From Aphrocallistes beatrix (Eukaryota > Porifera > Hexactinellida > Sceptrulophora > Aphrocallistidae), in contig OY725495.1 of assembly GCA_963281255.1 (NCBI GenBank), forward strand, positions 1,984,001 to 2,048,000: DNA of 64,000 nucleotides, written 5' to 3'. Shown here piece by piece: positions 54,800-64,000 of this stretch; position 1 is the first letter of the stretch, and each line of letters begins with the position of its first letter. Below the pieces are notes generated by a model. The model saw only the letters and a list, made by a program, of their open reading frames with translations. It made no database searches and was not told where the DNA came from. The translations under genes were made by a program, and so were the position numbers.

Positions 54800-55191
54800 G
54801 AGATAGATGAGGGCCTGTTTGTTGGCTTGATTGGAAAGAGAATCCTCCTTATTACTACAGCCTCTGCCACGAAATTTCACTCTCTGAGGTGCTATTTCCA
54901 GGTGATGTTCTGGATGGGCATGGTGATGGTATGGAGGTCACCGAATGGGGATGGAACTGCCAAGATAACAGCCTAATCCCAGTCATGTTGGACAGTAACC
55001 CTGCACCCGAAGCACTCCTGAAAATGATCCACTATAACTGTTCCACAGGCTGTAGTAGCCTCAGATGTAGCAGCAATAAACAAGGACTCAACTGTTCCCA
55101 ATCATGCGGACGATGCCAAGATGACAACTGTGGCAATATGAAAGAAGAAATTGCATCGGATGATGAAACCGAAGATGAAATTGAAATGTGA
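54800..55191 (+). pseudogene. TGCDTTS-type protein fragment, cysteine-rich C-terminal part
   Basis: Plus-strand reading T-K-F-H-S-L-R-C-Y-F-Q-V about 54868-54905, then a frame shift into E-W-G-W, followed by LIPVMLDSNPAPEALLKMIH and a cysteine cluster (CSTGCSSLRCSSNKQGLNCS, then CGRCQDDNC) and an acidic tail ending at TGA 55189-55191. From memory the same family ends with this order. It is inverted relative to the preceding fragment. Confidence 0.65.
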
Positions 55192-56194
55192 ACATATCAA
55201 TTCATCTATGCCACCTAAATTTTCAATTCTTATATTTCATAGGAGTTAAAGAGACAAAACAAAAATTTATGAGTATGTATACCGTTAAAATACATGAATA
55301 CCACCAGCCGAAACCATAATATTTTAAAACTAACGTTTATACTATTTATATTTAGAAATTCATACTCAGCAAGCATAGCCGAGAAAAACAAGGGGTCACT
55401 CGATATGGTTTACACCAAATTTGGAGATCGGAATTTTTACATTCCAGGTTGTTGCTAGGGAGGGCCCAAATATTTTTGCTCAAAATATAGTCAATATATA
55501 TATATCAAATTGCCGGAAATTTGATGCTGAGCACGAATATGACAATAAAAACTGAGAAGGGTTAAATCTTAGTTTTCAAAACCGGCGATTTTTATAGTCC
55601 GGGGTCAACGACGGGGTCGTGCCAAATCACTTTCTGATATTCCGATTTCAGTAAACTTTTAACTTGTTACACCTAAGACATGATACTACGGAAAAATGCA
55701 ATAAAGCAATTTCTTGCAATTTTTTGAGGTCATGCATCTTATTGATCTGACTAAATCATTTGGATCAGATTGCAATTTTAGGTGATTTTGCAAAATATAC
55801 CTAATTTGAACACGTGAAATAATAACTTTATCTCGTTTCTGATAATGAATTCAATGGATTTGTGAAATATTTTCATGGTGAATGAAAGGTATCTGGTGCT
55901 AAATTGTCATGGAACATCGATTATAGAGACATTTTTTACAGAAGCAGTGACCCTGATTCTCGAATTTCGCTGCGCGCCAGGATACATATTTTCTCCACAA
56001 AACTCGCCATACAAAACACAGTTCTAGGTCTTAGAATCTAAAAATCTTTTAAATCATTGAGAATATTTGAATTACAATCTCTAAAGACCATAATAACTAA
56101 TATTGTTTGAGTATAAGAAATTTTATACCTAATCAAGCTCGGGAAAGAACTTAAAAGCGACCCTGTATATACACTATCCGGACATGGGTACTTT

Positions 56195-57310
56195 GACATC
56201 ATATTTATATATGCTGATAATACATTCCTAAGCTCTATTGTGCTTCGTAAATGATTTAAGGCAGCCCATGTATTAGTTCAATGGTCTTCCTCCGCATCCC
56301 TAGTCCCAAATCCGCACGTTACTGTGAGGCCTTATATACAGTAGGCTATGATATGAGTAATTAAATTCAGTGAAATGTGGGTCTATTGGGACATGTCCCG
56401 TATTTTAGTCCAAACCGGGGATATCCTCCCGTCCTGTCCCGGATTTTAGTAACAACCATTGTTTAAGTGTTGGTTAGACTAGAATGAGTTACTTCCTGGT
56501 ATCATACTGTGATATTATCAATTCCAAAACAATACTACAGTATTAGTATGTAATTCGAGATGAGTATATTCAGGAATTTTGAACTCCTGAGCATTGTCCA
56601 TCTAATGTATATACGCTTCGGTGACTTTCACATGACCATTCTGACACACAACAGTATTTAAATTGTAATTGTATTTATACCCTCAAATTGTACTAATAAT
56701 ATTGTAAAACACAACGAAGGTAATGAACAAAGAAACAATAAAAATAATTAACAATCATTATTTACGTACTATAGACGATCATGATCTTCGTACTTAAGGA
56801 TCATGATCTCCATACTCGCACTTAAGGGAGACCGATCATTTAAGAGTGGTCCATATCTTTCAGTATAACTTTTAAATATTGGTTCTAGGGGGTCCAAATA
56901 TTTCGAATTGTAAGGACCGGGGGATACCATTCCAGGTGCCGTATTCTCGGAATGAGGATTGGGTGGGGCCATTTTGGACAAATCGTGTCATAGCTAATAG
57001 AAGGTAATAGCCTTCGGCTAATTCATGTAAGGCAAAGGCCCTACCAACCCAACCGGAGCCTACGCCTATGTCATTCTGTGGGAGTCCAAAATTTTTGTGA
57101 CATTTCTTTGAATATGATCCATAATTGTAATTTATTCGCATATGCAAATAGTAACTTGTTCGCGTGCGAATAGTAGCTTGTTCGCATGCGAATAGTAGTT
57201 TTTAATACCTCCCATTTCACTATTATACAGATTGCATTAAGTGCTAAACAAAATCCTAAAAAGAAATTTTGGTTAGTCTAATACCTTGCAATATTATATT
57301 AGTAATATAT
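56195..57310. other. Family S fragment, then unassigned sequence
   Basis: 56166-56360 is family S with a left end ACACTATCCGGACATGGGTA following TA. After that I see nothing certain. At 57136-57205 a unit with TTCGCATGCGAATAGTAGCT occurs about three times (CGCATATGC, CGCGTGCG, CGCATGCG variants). The two minus-strand frames at 56769-57147 have no recognised motif. Confidence 0.4.
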
Positions 57311-57317
57311 TTTGGTG

Positions 57318-57670
57318 CAGGGCTGGGGTTGGTTAACCGATTTTATGGTTCGGTTATTTTGGTTTCCTCCAGGGCGGTTAACCGGTTAACCGATACCAGT
57401 ATTAATTGGTTGAAGTATGGCTTTTGGACTTTAACCTGATATTTTTAAAAATTGATAATTTTCAGTGGTCTCGATATACTTTGTGGTTAGAAAATAGGAA
57501 TTCTATTACATTTACAAATTTTAGAAGTAATATTCTTGAATCTCCTTCGAAAAACAAAGAAATTAGTGTAAATATTTAGAAAAAAAAGCAGATCGGCTAA
57601 CCGATCTAAGATTTCCTTAACCGTTAACCGAGATTGTCGGCGGTTAGCCGGTTAACCGAATCCAGCCTTG
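57318..57670. mobile_element. MITE family T, copy 2
   Basis: Ends CAGGGCTGGGGTTGGTTAAC and, reversed, CAAGGCTGGATTCGGTTAAC, flanked by TTTGGTG at 57311-57317 and 57671-57677. Orientation is opposite to copy 1 at 20456-20817. Both copies show 7-bp duplications. Confidence 0.82.
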
Positions 57671-57677
57671 TTTGGTG

Positions 57678-58742
57678 ATAGAATAAATGAAACACCCTGT
57701 ATGTATGTATATATTAGGGTGCTCCAAAGGATTCGAAAATTTGAATCTTTAGATGTACACTATTCAAATAGTTTAACTTGAAAACTAAATTTTCACCATC
57801 AAACTTTGAAGCAATATGGGATGATTTAGTGGTCGCGCAGGAAGGCACTGCCTCGTGCAGAATTATAATGGGATATGTCCAGTTTGGGGGCCTAAAGTTG
57901 CGAAAGTCGTATTTCTAATATTCAGAGAAACTAGTAACTTATTTTTTAGATAATAGGGGGTGGTTTTATATCAGCGAATATTATTTTTGATCACCTAAAA
58001 TCTACCGGTTTGGAGTAGCTAGTGAAAACGGTTGGGCTCATTAATAATTTCAAGTATGAAACTGTTTTTACCAATATCTCCAAACCGATAGATTTTAGAC
58101 CACTAAAATGCTGTATACAAGTAAGATTAATTGACTGATTTTGGTAGATTCACTTTACATTTCGATTGTTCGAATTATCAACATAGTAAGTAGTAGTATT
58201 AAAGGCGTTTCACAATTTTTTGATGGGTAACTAAACATGTACATCAGAAATTTCTACAATTCTTCATTACTTACTCAGTATTTTCTCCTTTTTCCACAAT
58301 CACTCCTAATCTCTCCTGTTACTGCTATCTGCTTATTGCCCCTCATTAGCTCTATCCTTTCTTTTAAATTTTATCCAAATTTTATCTCTTTCCAATTTGA
58401 ATTAATCCTCATTCTTTGTCATTTTCCATCAGATTTCTGATCTTTGTCACTTTCTCCTCTCATTTTTTCATACTATCTTTTCTTCTATTTCAATTTCCAA
58501 AACTTTCTCAATTTGTGGGCGACTTGCGCATCCAGGAAGCTAGCAACGCCAATGTGGCAGCTCACCCAGATTTTCAAGCTTAAAATGGGCTTTCTATCTG
58601 TTTTTATTAACTAGAAATGAAAAAACTTAGAGACAAAATATTCCCCTGTGATATACAGTTTGTCTCATAATTATTTAGAATTTGATGTTACATTTCAATC
58701 CATAGTCGATATTACTATTTTAAGTTCAATACCCACTAAGTA
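57678..58742. other. Unassigned with one inverted repeat
   Basis: TAAAATCTACCGGTTTGGAG at about 57995 pairs with CTCCAAACCGATAGATTTTA at about 58079, a stem of about 20 with an 70-bp loop. 58240-58500 is T/C-rich. At 58664 CAGTTTGTCTCATAATTATT after TA resembles a degraded end of the element that starts at 58743. No genes. Confidence 0.45.
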
Positions 58743-59970
58743 CAGTGTGTTTCATAATTATTGGCACTAGACTTTAACTTAATGTAGTATCAAACTTGTA
58801 ATTAGAAAGAGCATTATAATTTCAGGATAACTTCATGTATGTATTTTCTTACTATATATATACATTGTTTTGAGTCACACTATCATACCATGTGATTACC
58901 CAGCATCTTTTCTAGAATGCAAACTCATTCTTTGTCTCAGCTTTTTGACAAAATTCCAACAACATTTTGCTATGGTATAGCAATGTTTTCTCCTATACCG
59001 CTTAATTTAGTTAAGGATACCGCCCGTGAAAAATTCATAGGTTTGGCTTACAGCATATATCAAGAATAGAGATATATAAGATGTTAAGCGTGGGCAGGTA
59101 GTGCAATTAAAAAATATTGAGACGTGCCAAACAGTTTTTGGTTCGCATTTCTAGTTTTTGAGTTACAACGTCTCAAATTTCGGTTTTTTTCAGTTTTTCC
59201 CTAGCACATCTTAATGGTAAGCCCTCCTCCACTCTGTGATTTTTTTGAAACACATGTTTAGATCAAATGCTTCGAAAATTTATTCATATATAGTCTATAA
59301 AATTTGCAATCGCATAGAACCAAAAGAAAGTTAGAATAACCAAAATTGTTAATTTTATAGGGGTTTGAAAAAAAAAGCCAAAAACAGAGAAAAAAGCCCG
59401 ATTTTTTTTGGAAATCAGCAATAAAATCACAAATTTATAAGATATCGAAAATCGAGTGGTCCTACGCTCATCGCCTAATGATATGGAACAACTCCTGAAA
59501 TTTTCAAACATCTATCTCAAAGCAATTTTGAGTTAAAATTTTTGAAAGACGGTCAATTTTGGAATTTTGAAGTCCCGAGATATAGGAATTTGAAGTTTTG
59601 ATGTTAAGAACGATGTAAAATGAGCTATTAACGATAAATAAAAGCATCCATGGGCATTTAATCAAATGTATACTAATGAATTAGATGTATTCCAACAGAT
59701 TTTGGTGAAAATAGCAAAATTATACTGAAAATTCACAAATTACCTTGAGTCCCCTAACCCCGAATATTTTGAACCAATTACGGAATATAATTCATATTCC
59801 TAGCGCTACAAAGTATAATTCATCGGTTTAGAATGAATAAAGAGCTTCTAAAAAGTATATTAAGAAGTTAGAGCGAGAGTCTACGACTTTTAGTTTTCAA
59901 GTTAGGATTTTCGAAAAATGCTACGTCATCATGTGATAAAAATTTAACATTTAGCATTCCATTCCATATA

Positions 59971-61304
59971 CAGGGTGTATCATAAGTGTTGTCGGGTAAT
60001 ATAATTGAATGTAAAAACCCAGAATGTATATCATGTATATATTTTCACTTATTTATGTAATCTCCTCGACTATCTATTACTGATTTAATACGATCAGGCA
60101 TACTGGCGACTAGATTTTCCAAGATATTCGGGTCAATGCTTGCCCAGGCCTTTTTTACTTTGATTTAGTGACATTCTCCATTTGACTGACACTATCCTTC
60201 AAAATCGACCATAGATTCTCGATAGGATTGAGATCGGGTGAGTTGCCTGGCCACTCCCCTTTACGCCAAAACCCTGGGAAATGCTCTGCACACCAGACTT
60301 GAGTCAAATTTGCTGTGTGTGTGCTGGGGCACCATCCTGCATGAAAATAAAATTCGACATGTTTGAGAGCATTGACTTCTCCATTATTGAACCATAATCC
60401 GACCTACGTTCAATGGCATCTTTACAGGTCTTTTCCAGAATATAGTTTCGGTAGTAACAACCATTTATCGTCTGTTTTTGCGGAACAATATGCAACTCAG
60501 ATACTGCACGATGTGACATCATGCCCCAGACGTTAATTTTTCCAGAAAATTTGACTTGAACACAAGGCTCAACCTCAGCTGAATTCCGAGCCCAAACACG
60601 ATCATTTTGTCTATTTGGGGTATTGAACAATTGAAAGGGTGCTTCGTCAGACCACAAAACGCGTTTCCAATCCTCAACAGTCCATTCTTTGCGAAATTCA
60701 GCAAATTTTAGACGGTTTTCCTTCATTTTCGCAGTCAATCGCGGGATTTTTGGCCTTTTAAAGGATCTCACTCCTAAGCTATCCCTGAGATATCGGTAAA
60801 CAGTTGAATGGGATATAGGATATCCCCTATTACTCACTATTCTTGCCAGTTTCCTAGTAGATTTTCCTCTCTTACCGAGAGATTTCGAAATCATAATTTT
60901 GGCGGCCTTTTTAACAGTTGAATTTCGTCCGGGGCGACTTTTGGGCTTTTGAGATTCTCCAAGTTTCTCTTTGTTCCACCAACGTTCGATTGATCTCAAA
61001 CTAACTCGGAGCTTTAATGCAACATCCTTATGAGTCATTCCTGCATTCAACATCCCAATGGCCTGCGTACGGAGCTCTAAACCATGATCTCGGACATTCA
61101 TTTTCCTGGAAATAACAGGTTGACAACGATAGTAAAAATTCTGGAATTTCAGTTTAGCTAGAAATAGATTAAGTAATTTTCTACAAAGTGCAACGGGATA
61201 CTAAGCAATACTGAACTAATAAATGAAAACTACTTGTGGTTATAATACAATAGTATGACTACTTTGACAATTCTACTACCCGACAACACTTATGATACAC
61301 CCTG
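59971..61304 (-). mobile_element. Tc1-like element inserted in X, TA flanks
   Basis: Perfect 28-bp inverted ends starting CAGGGTGTATCATAAGTGTT (59971-59998 and 61277-61304), flanked by TA (59969-59970, 61305-61306). 1334 bp. The flanks join to element X sequence. One transposase gene on the minus strand. Confidence 0.9.
60045..61101 (-). pseudogene. Tc1-like transposase with DD37E spacing, frameshifted
   Basis: Start at 61101 (MNVRDHGLELRTQAIGMLNA), then two helix-turn-helix modules with the linker P-K-S-R-P-G-R and the second module T-R-K-L-A-R-I-V-S. Catalytic motifs: LWSDEAPFQLF (first Asp) and FIFMQDGAPAHT (second Asp). A CA-repeat slip at about 60311-60325 shifts the frame; past it the motif S-P-D-L-N-P-I-E-N-L-W gives the Glu, with 37 residues between second Asp and Glu. 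A second shift near 60155 (in an AAAAAA/CTTTTTT run) follows; the last frame ends at TGA 60045-60047. Only two small indels separate it from an open frame, and the ends are perfect, so the insertion looks young. Confidence 0.85.
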
Positions 61305-62951
61305 TAGTACACTTATTATTTAAGAATCAGATATATACCGTCTTGAAAAGTATTTTAGGAATTGAGAGCTAAGAATTTGGGTGTATATTTCCCGAGATAT
61401 GGAGGAATGTGTTTTTGGACCATAAATGGGGGGCTTTGACCGAATTTTGGAGATAAATGCTTTGAACTTCCAAAATAATCATGTTGAGTGCTTCAAAATT
61501 TCTGTATACATTGCTAGTGACTATTGCATTGTTTTTTGAGTATAATAGCTACTTTGGGAACTTATTTCATGACAAGATTCGCCATTTTTAATATATTCAA
61601 AGTTCTCCATATAATTTGTATTACAATAAAATCGATGATAAGTCAAGAAATATTTACTTTTTGACAAAGAGATGTTTGAGGAACCTATATATTATCATAT
61701 ATATCCTTTCATTTAAGATTATAATAGATTATATATCTTCAATAGTTTTTAAGCATTGACATCGAGCACTTTCGGGGCCATAGAGAGGTTTGATGTCCGA
61801 ACTTTACCTACAATATACTATAACTCACGAACTAATGGTCGGATCTGAAAAAATTTTTTTTAACTGTTCAGAATTCTTTTCTATACACAATAGGTAATAT
61901 CACAACGGCCATTTCCCGAGCATTTTAGAAATGAATCCCTCAGAAAGATATTTTTGATTTGATTTTAAGTGCCTCTTTTTCTAAATTAATCTTTTTTATA
62001 ATATTTAAAGGGGCCAAACCATTTTGAGGTTCATATAATTGAAAAAATATCAGATAAGTTAGAAAATAATTGATGAATGCGCAGCAAAACCACGAATATC
62101 TTTCCGATTTTTAGTACGACTGAGCTTTAGGAGCTCAGTTCTAGAATATCAAAATAAATACCGTCCAACAAGTACGATTAGATGGTAGACTACTCAATAT
62201 TCCGATTGAATTAGCATTAAAAAATTTCACCATTTTTTTTTATGTCAGGCGATGTTTTTCGAGGGCGGTATCCTTAAAGAGATATCTAAGCATGTATATA
62301 TCTTGTAGCTATGCATTTCTTAAGGATTTGTTCGAAGTATTCAGCAAGATATAGTTTCTGAAAGTCAGAATTAGGAGTGTGATTGAGGCCCGCAGAGATT
62401 AACAATGTAAAAAGTGGAATTTAGCCCATAAAATTCACAATTTTAAACTTGTTTAAAGTAATGGTTTAACTAATAATTAGTGCTATTTGTAGGTATTGAA
62501 CATAAATACAATTATTTTTTCTCAAATTAAAATTTTTTTCTCGGGAAATTTGATTTTTGTAGGGTAATCACTTGAACACTCCTAATTCTGAGTTCACAAC
62601 CTATATATTGCTGAATACTTTGAACAAATCCTTAAGAATTGCATAGCTACAAGATATATACATGCTTAGATATTTCTATAACTAAATTAAGCGGTATAGA
62701 AGAAAACATTGCTATACCATAGCAAATGTTGTTGGAATTTTGACAAAAACTGAGACAAAGAATGAGTTTGCATTCTAGAAAAGATGCTGGGTAATCACAT
62801 GGTATGATAGTGTGACTCAAAACAATGTATATATAGTAAGAACATACATACATGAAGTTATACTGAAATTATAATACTCTTTCTAATTACAATACTACAT
62901 TATACTACATTAGGTTAAAGTCTAGTACCAATAATTATGAAACACACTGTA

Positions 62952-63118
62952 GACGTAAATAAGTGAAATAGTCTCTAAAGTTTACTAATTTGATTTTTTT
63001 TACATTTCATTAGTTTGAGAATCTGCTCTCTCATCACGATGACGTCATAATTAAATAATTTGGTGTATTTTCCTTCCTAAGACTTTATAGCCTTCTAGTG
63101 TTTTTTGAATAGCATTTC
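62952..63118. other. Leader of the last Tc1 transposase
   Basis: No inverted end can be matched because the right side of the element is outside the window. The tract contains ATGACGTCATAATTAAATAA at about 63040. Confidence 0.35.
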
Positions 63119-64000
63119 ATGGCTCAGAGAATAAAGAGAGACCTTGTCCGAACGCTATTAGAGACCAACAAGTTAAGCCCAAAGGAGATCAGTGAGGAGG
63201 CTAGCGTTTCTTTGGCAACGGTTTACAATGTGAAAAATAAACTGAAAGCAGGAGACTCACTTGAACATGCAAAAGGTGGGGGCAGACCTGGGGATAAACA
63301 ACACCGAATCGCTCGTTCTGTTGCTCAATACATCAAACAAGATGATGCTAGGTCAGTTCGCGAAATTGCCTCTGAAATAAACAACAAAGGAGAGCTATCT
63401 GTGTCGAAGGACACCGTACACCGTTGTTTGAGGAGAATGGACTATTCGAAGCCCAAGCCATACACTGTACCGATGTTGTCCAACAAGAACCGGCTTAAGA
63501 GGCTAGATTGGGCTAAAAAGAACAAGAGGAAGATGTGGTCCAGGGCAATATTTGCTGATGAGGCTTCATTTTGGCTTTCTAGGGGAAAAATAAGAATGTG
63601 GACAAAAAGTGGTCAAAAAAAGGCCCAGTATTCAGTGAAGCACTCGGCGAATACGTTTGGGCAGCCTTTTCAACCATGGGAACCTTCCCCTTGTGCGTTT
63701 TCACTCAGAACATGGATACTACTTTGTATCTAAAAATCCTTGAATGGCATTTGTTGCGACAGGCAGAGACATTCCACGAGAAAAGGTGGTACTTGGTTCA
63801 AGACAACGATCCGAAACACACTTCACGTCTTGCCAAGCGATGGATGGATGAAAAATTCCGAACAAACTCTTAAGTCCAAGTCAGAGCCCAGACGTCAATC
63901 CCATCGAAAATATATTTGGCTGGTTGAAATATCAGCTTGCAAGATCACGTCCGAGAACGATTAGCGAACTCAAGGCGAAGTTGGTTAACATTTGGGAGAG
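63119..64000 (+). pseudogene. Tc1 transposase with DD34E spacing, truncated by window end
   Basis: Start MAQRIKRDLVRTLLETNKLS followed by a paired-like helix-turn-helix (SLATVYNVKNKLK), the GRPG-type linker (GGGRPGD), a second helix-turn-helix and the catalytic core: IFADEASFWL (first Asp), LVQDNDPKHTSRL (second Asp), S-P-D-V-N-P-I-E-N-I-F (Glu). After correcting two frame changes, 34 residues lie between the second Asp and the Glu. Frameshifts: about 63648 (one base lost before V-W-A-A-F-S-T-M) and about 63858 (after W-M-D-E-K). The frame is still open at the last base. Its relation to the neighbouring W element is unclear. Confidence 0.85.

Larger units (their letters stand above)
54200..56165. 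mobile_element. Tc1-type element with long inverted ends (family U), copy 2
   Basis: Left CAGGGTGGCTTTTAAGTTAT, right (reverse complement) CAGGGTCGCTTTTAAGTTCT, inverted similarity of about 200 bp or more, TA on both flanks. Compared with copy 1 it has extra material at about 54488-55500, including protein-coding remnants in both orientations. No Tc1 transposase. Confidence 0.78.
59015..62274 (+). mobile_element. Full-length element X (TTAA-inserting), split by a Tc1
   Basis: Ends GGATACCGCCCGTGAAAAA and, reversed, GGATACCGCCCTCGAAAAA, with TTAA at 59011-59014 and 62275-62278. TTAA duplication is the piggyBac signature, although I see no transposase to confirm the class. Without the Tc1 insert it is about 1.92 kb. 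This copy is the reference against which the partial copies at 5945, 8690, 13983 and 34826 were aligned. Confidence 0.8.
58743..62949. mobile_element. Tc1-type element W, split by element X
   Basis: Left end CAGTGTGTTTCATAATTATT, right end (reverse complement) identical over the first 20 bases, inverted similarity of several hundred bp, flanked by TA (58741-58742, 62950-62951). The two arms are 58743-59010 and 62279-62949. Joining them across X reproduces the arm sequence seen on the other side (TTAGTTAAAGAGATATC against TTAGTTATAGAAATATC). Without X about 940 bp, non-coding. Confidence 0.8.

Noticed and set aside
62920..63118. Right end of W serving as the left end of the last Tc1 transposase gene
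   Set aside because: The W end faces the wrong way (its inverted repeat points left), and the true left end of that Tc1 cannot be defined without the part beyond the window.

Overview
The window is AT-rich DNA from an animal nucleus, probably an invertebrate; I cannot place the phylum. Evidence for an animal: a near-canonical first coding exon of the spliceosomal protein SF3B4 with a GT donor, many short GT-AG introns inside the mobile elements, and a mix of transposon classes typical of animal genomes (P-element/THAP9-like, Tc1, mariner, pogo-like, hAT-like, TTAA-inserting, Helitron, integrase-type). Host genes are sparse. The only confident one is the SF3B4 exon (minus strand, 4625-4937). 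An orphan 461-codon single-exon ORF (48365-49750) may be a second gene. Almost everything else is transposon sequence or its decay.

Layout. 1-5100: decayed repeats, a hAT-like MITE with 8-bp duplication, a pogo-like MITE and the SF3B4 exon. 5100-10300: Helitron pieces and two copies of a TTAA-inserting element (called X here), one with a complete Helitron inserted in it. 10300-13700: mostly unassigned. 13735-24752: a tower of insertions. A fragment of a transposon-associated protein is cut by X at TTAA; X is cut by a P-type element (14397-18037) and, about 30 bp further on, by an integrase-type transposon carrying an OTU protease (copy A, 18076-23827); copy A itself contains two smaller insertions. 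24755-26906: Helitrons nested in Helitrons. 27850-32063: copy B of the integrase/OTU transposon, internally deleted. 32964-34710: a complete minus-strand Helitron, a GC-richer island and a repeat. 35678-40667: copy C of the integrase/OTU transposon, inserted in another X. 41230-44531: fragment of a second transposon-associated protein, a foldback element and a pogo-like MITE with a 54-bp tandem array. 46274-56165: two Tc1-type elements with long inverted ends, the orphan ORF, and a mariner inserted in the TA tract of a Helitron. 57318-64000: a MITE with 7-bp duplications, then a three-level nest (TA-flanked element W, containing X, containing a DD37E Tc1), and finally a DD34E Tc1 transposase cut by the window edge.

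The most interesting system is the integrase/OTU transposon: three diverged copies with TGT...ACA inverted ends, a split (about ten-exon) gene encoding an N-terminal conserved box, an HHCC zinc finger, a DD35E integrase core, a GPY/F-like C-terminal module, conserved linker exons and a C-terminal OTU-type cysteine protease. Their otherwise different ends share a short CGTG-centred motif repeated near the termini, a candidate transposase-binding site. Every transposase I could follow in the window carries stops, frameshifts, a deletion or an inversion, so none looks able to make an active enzyme.
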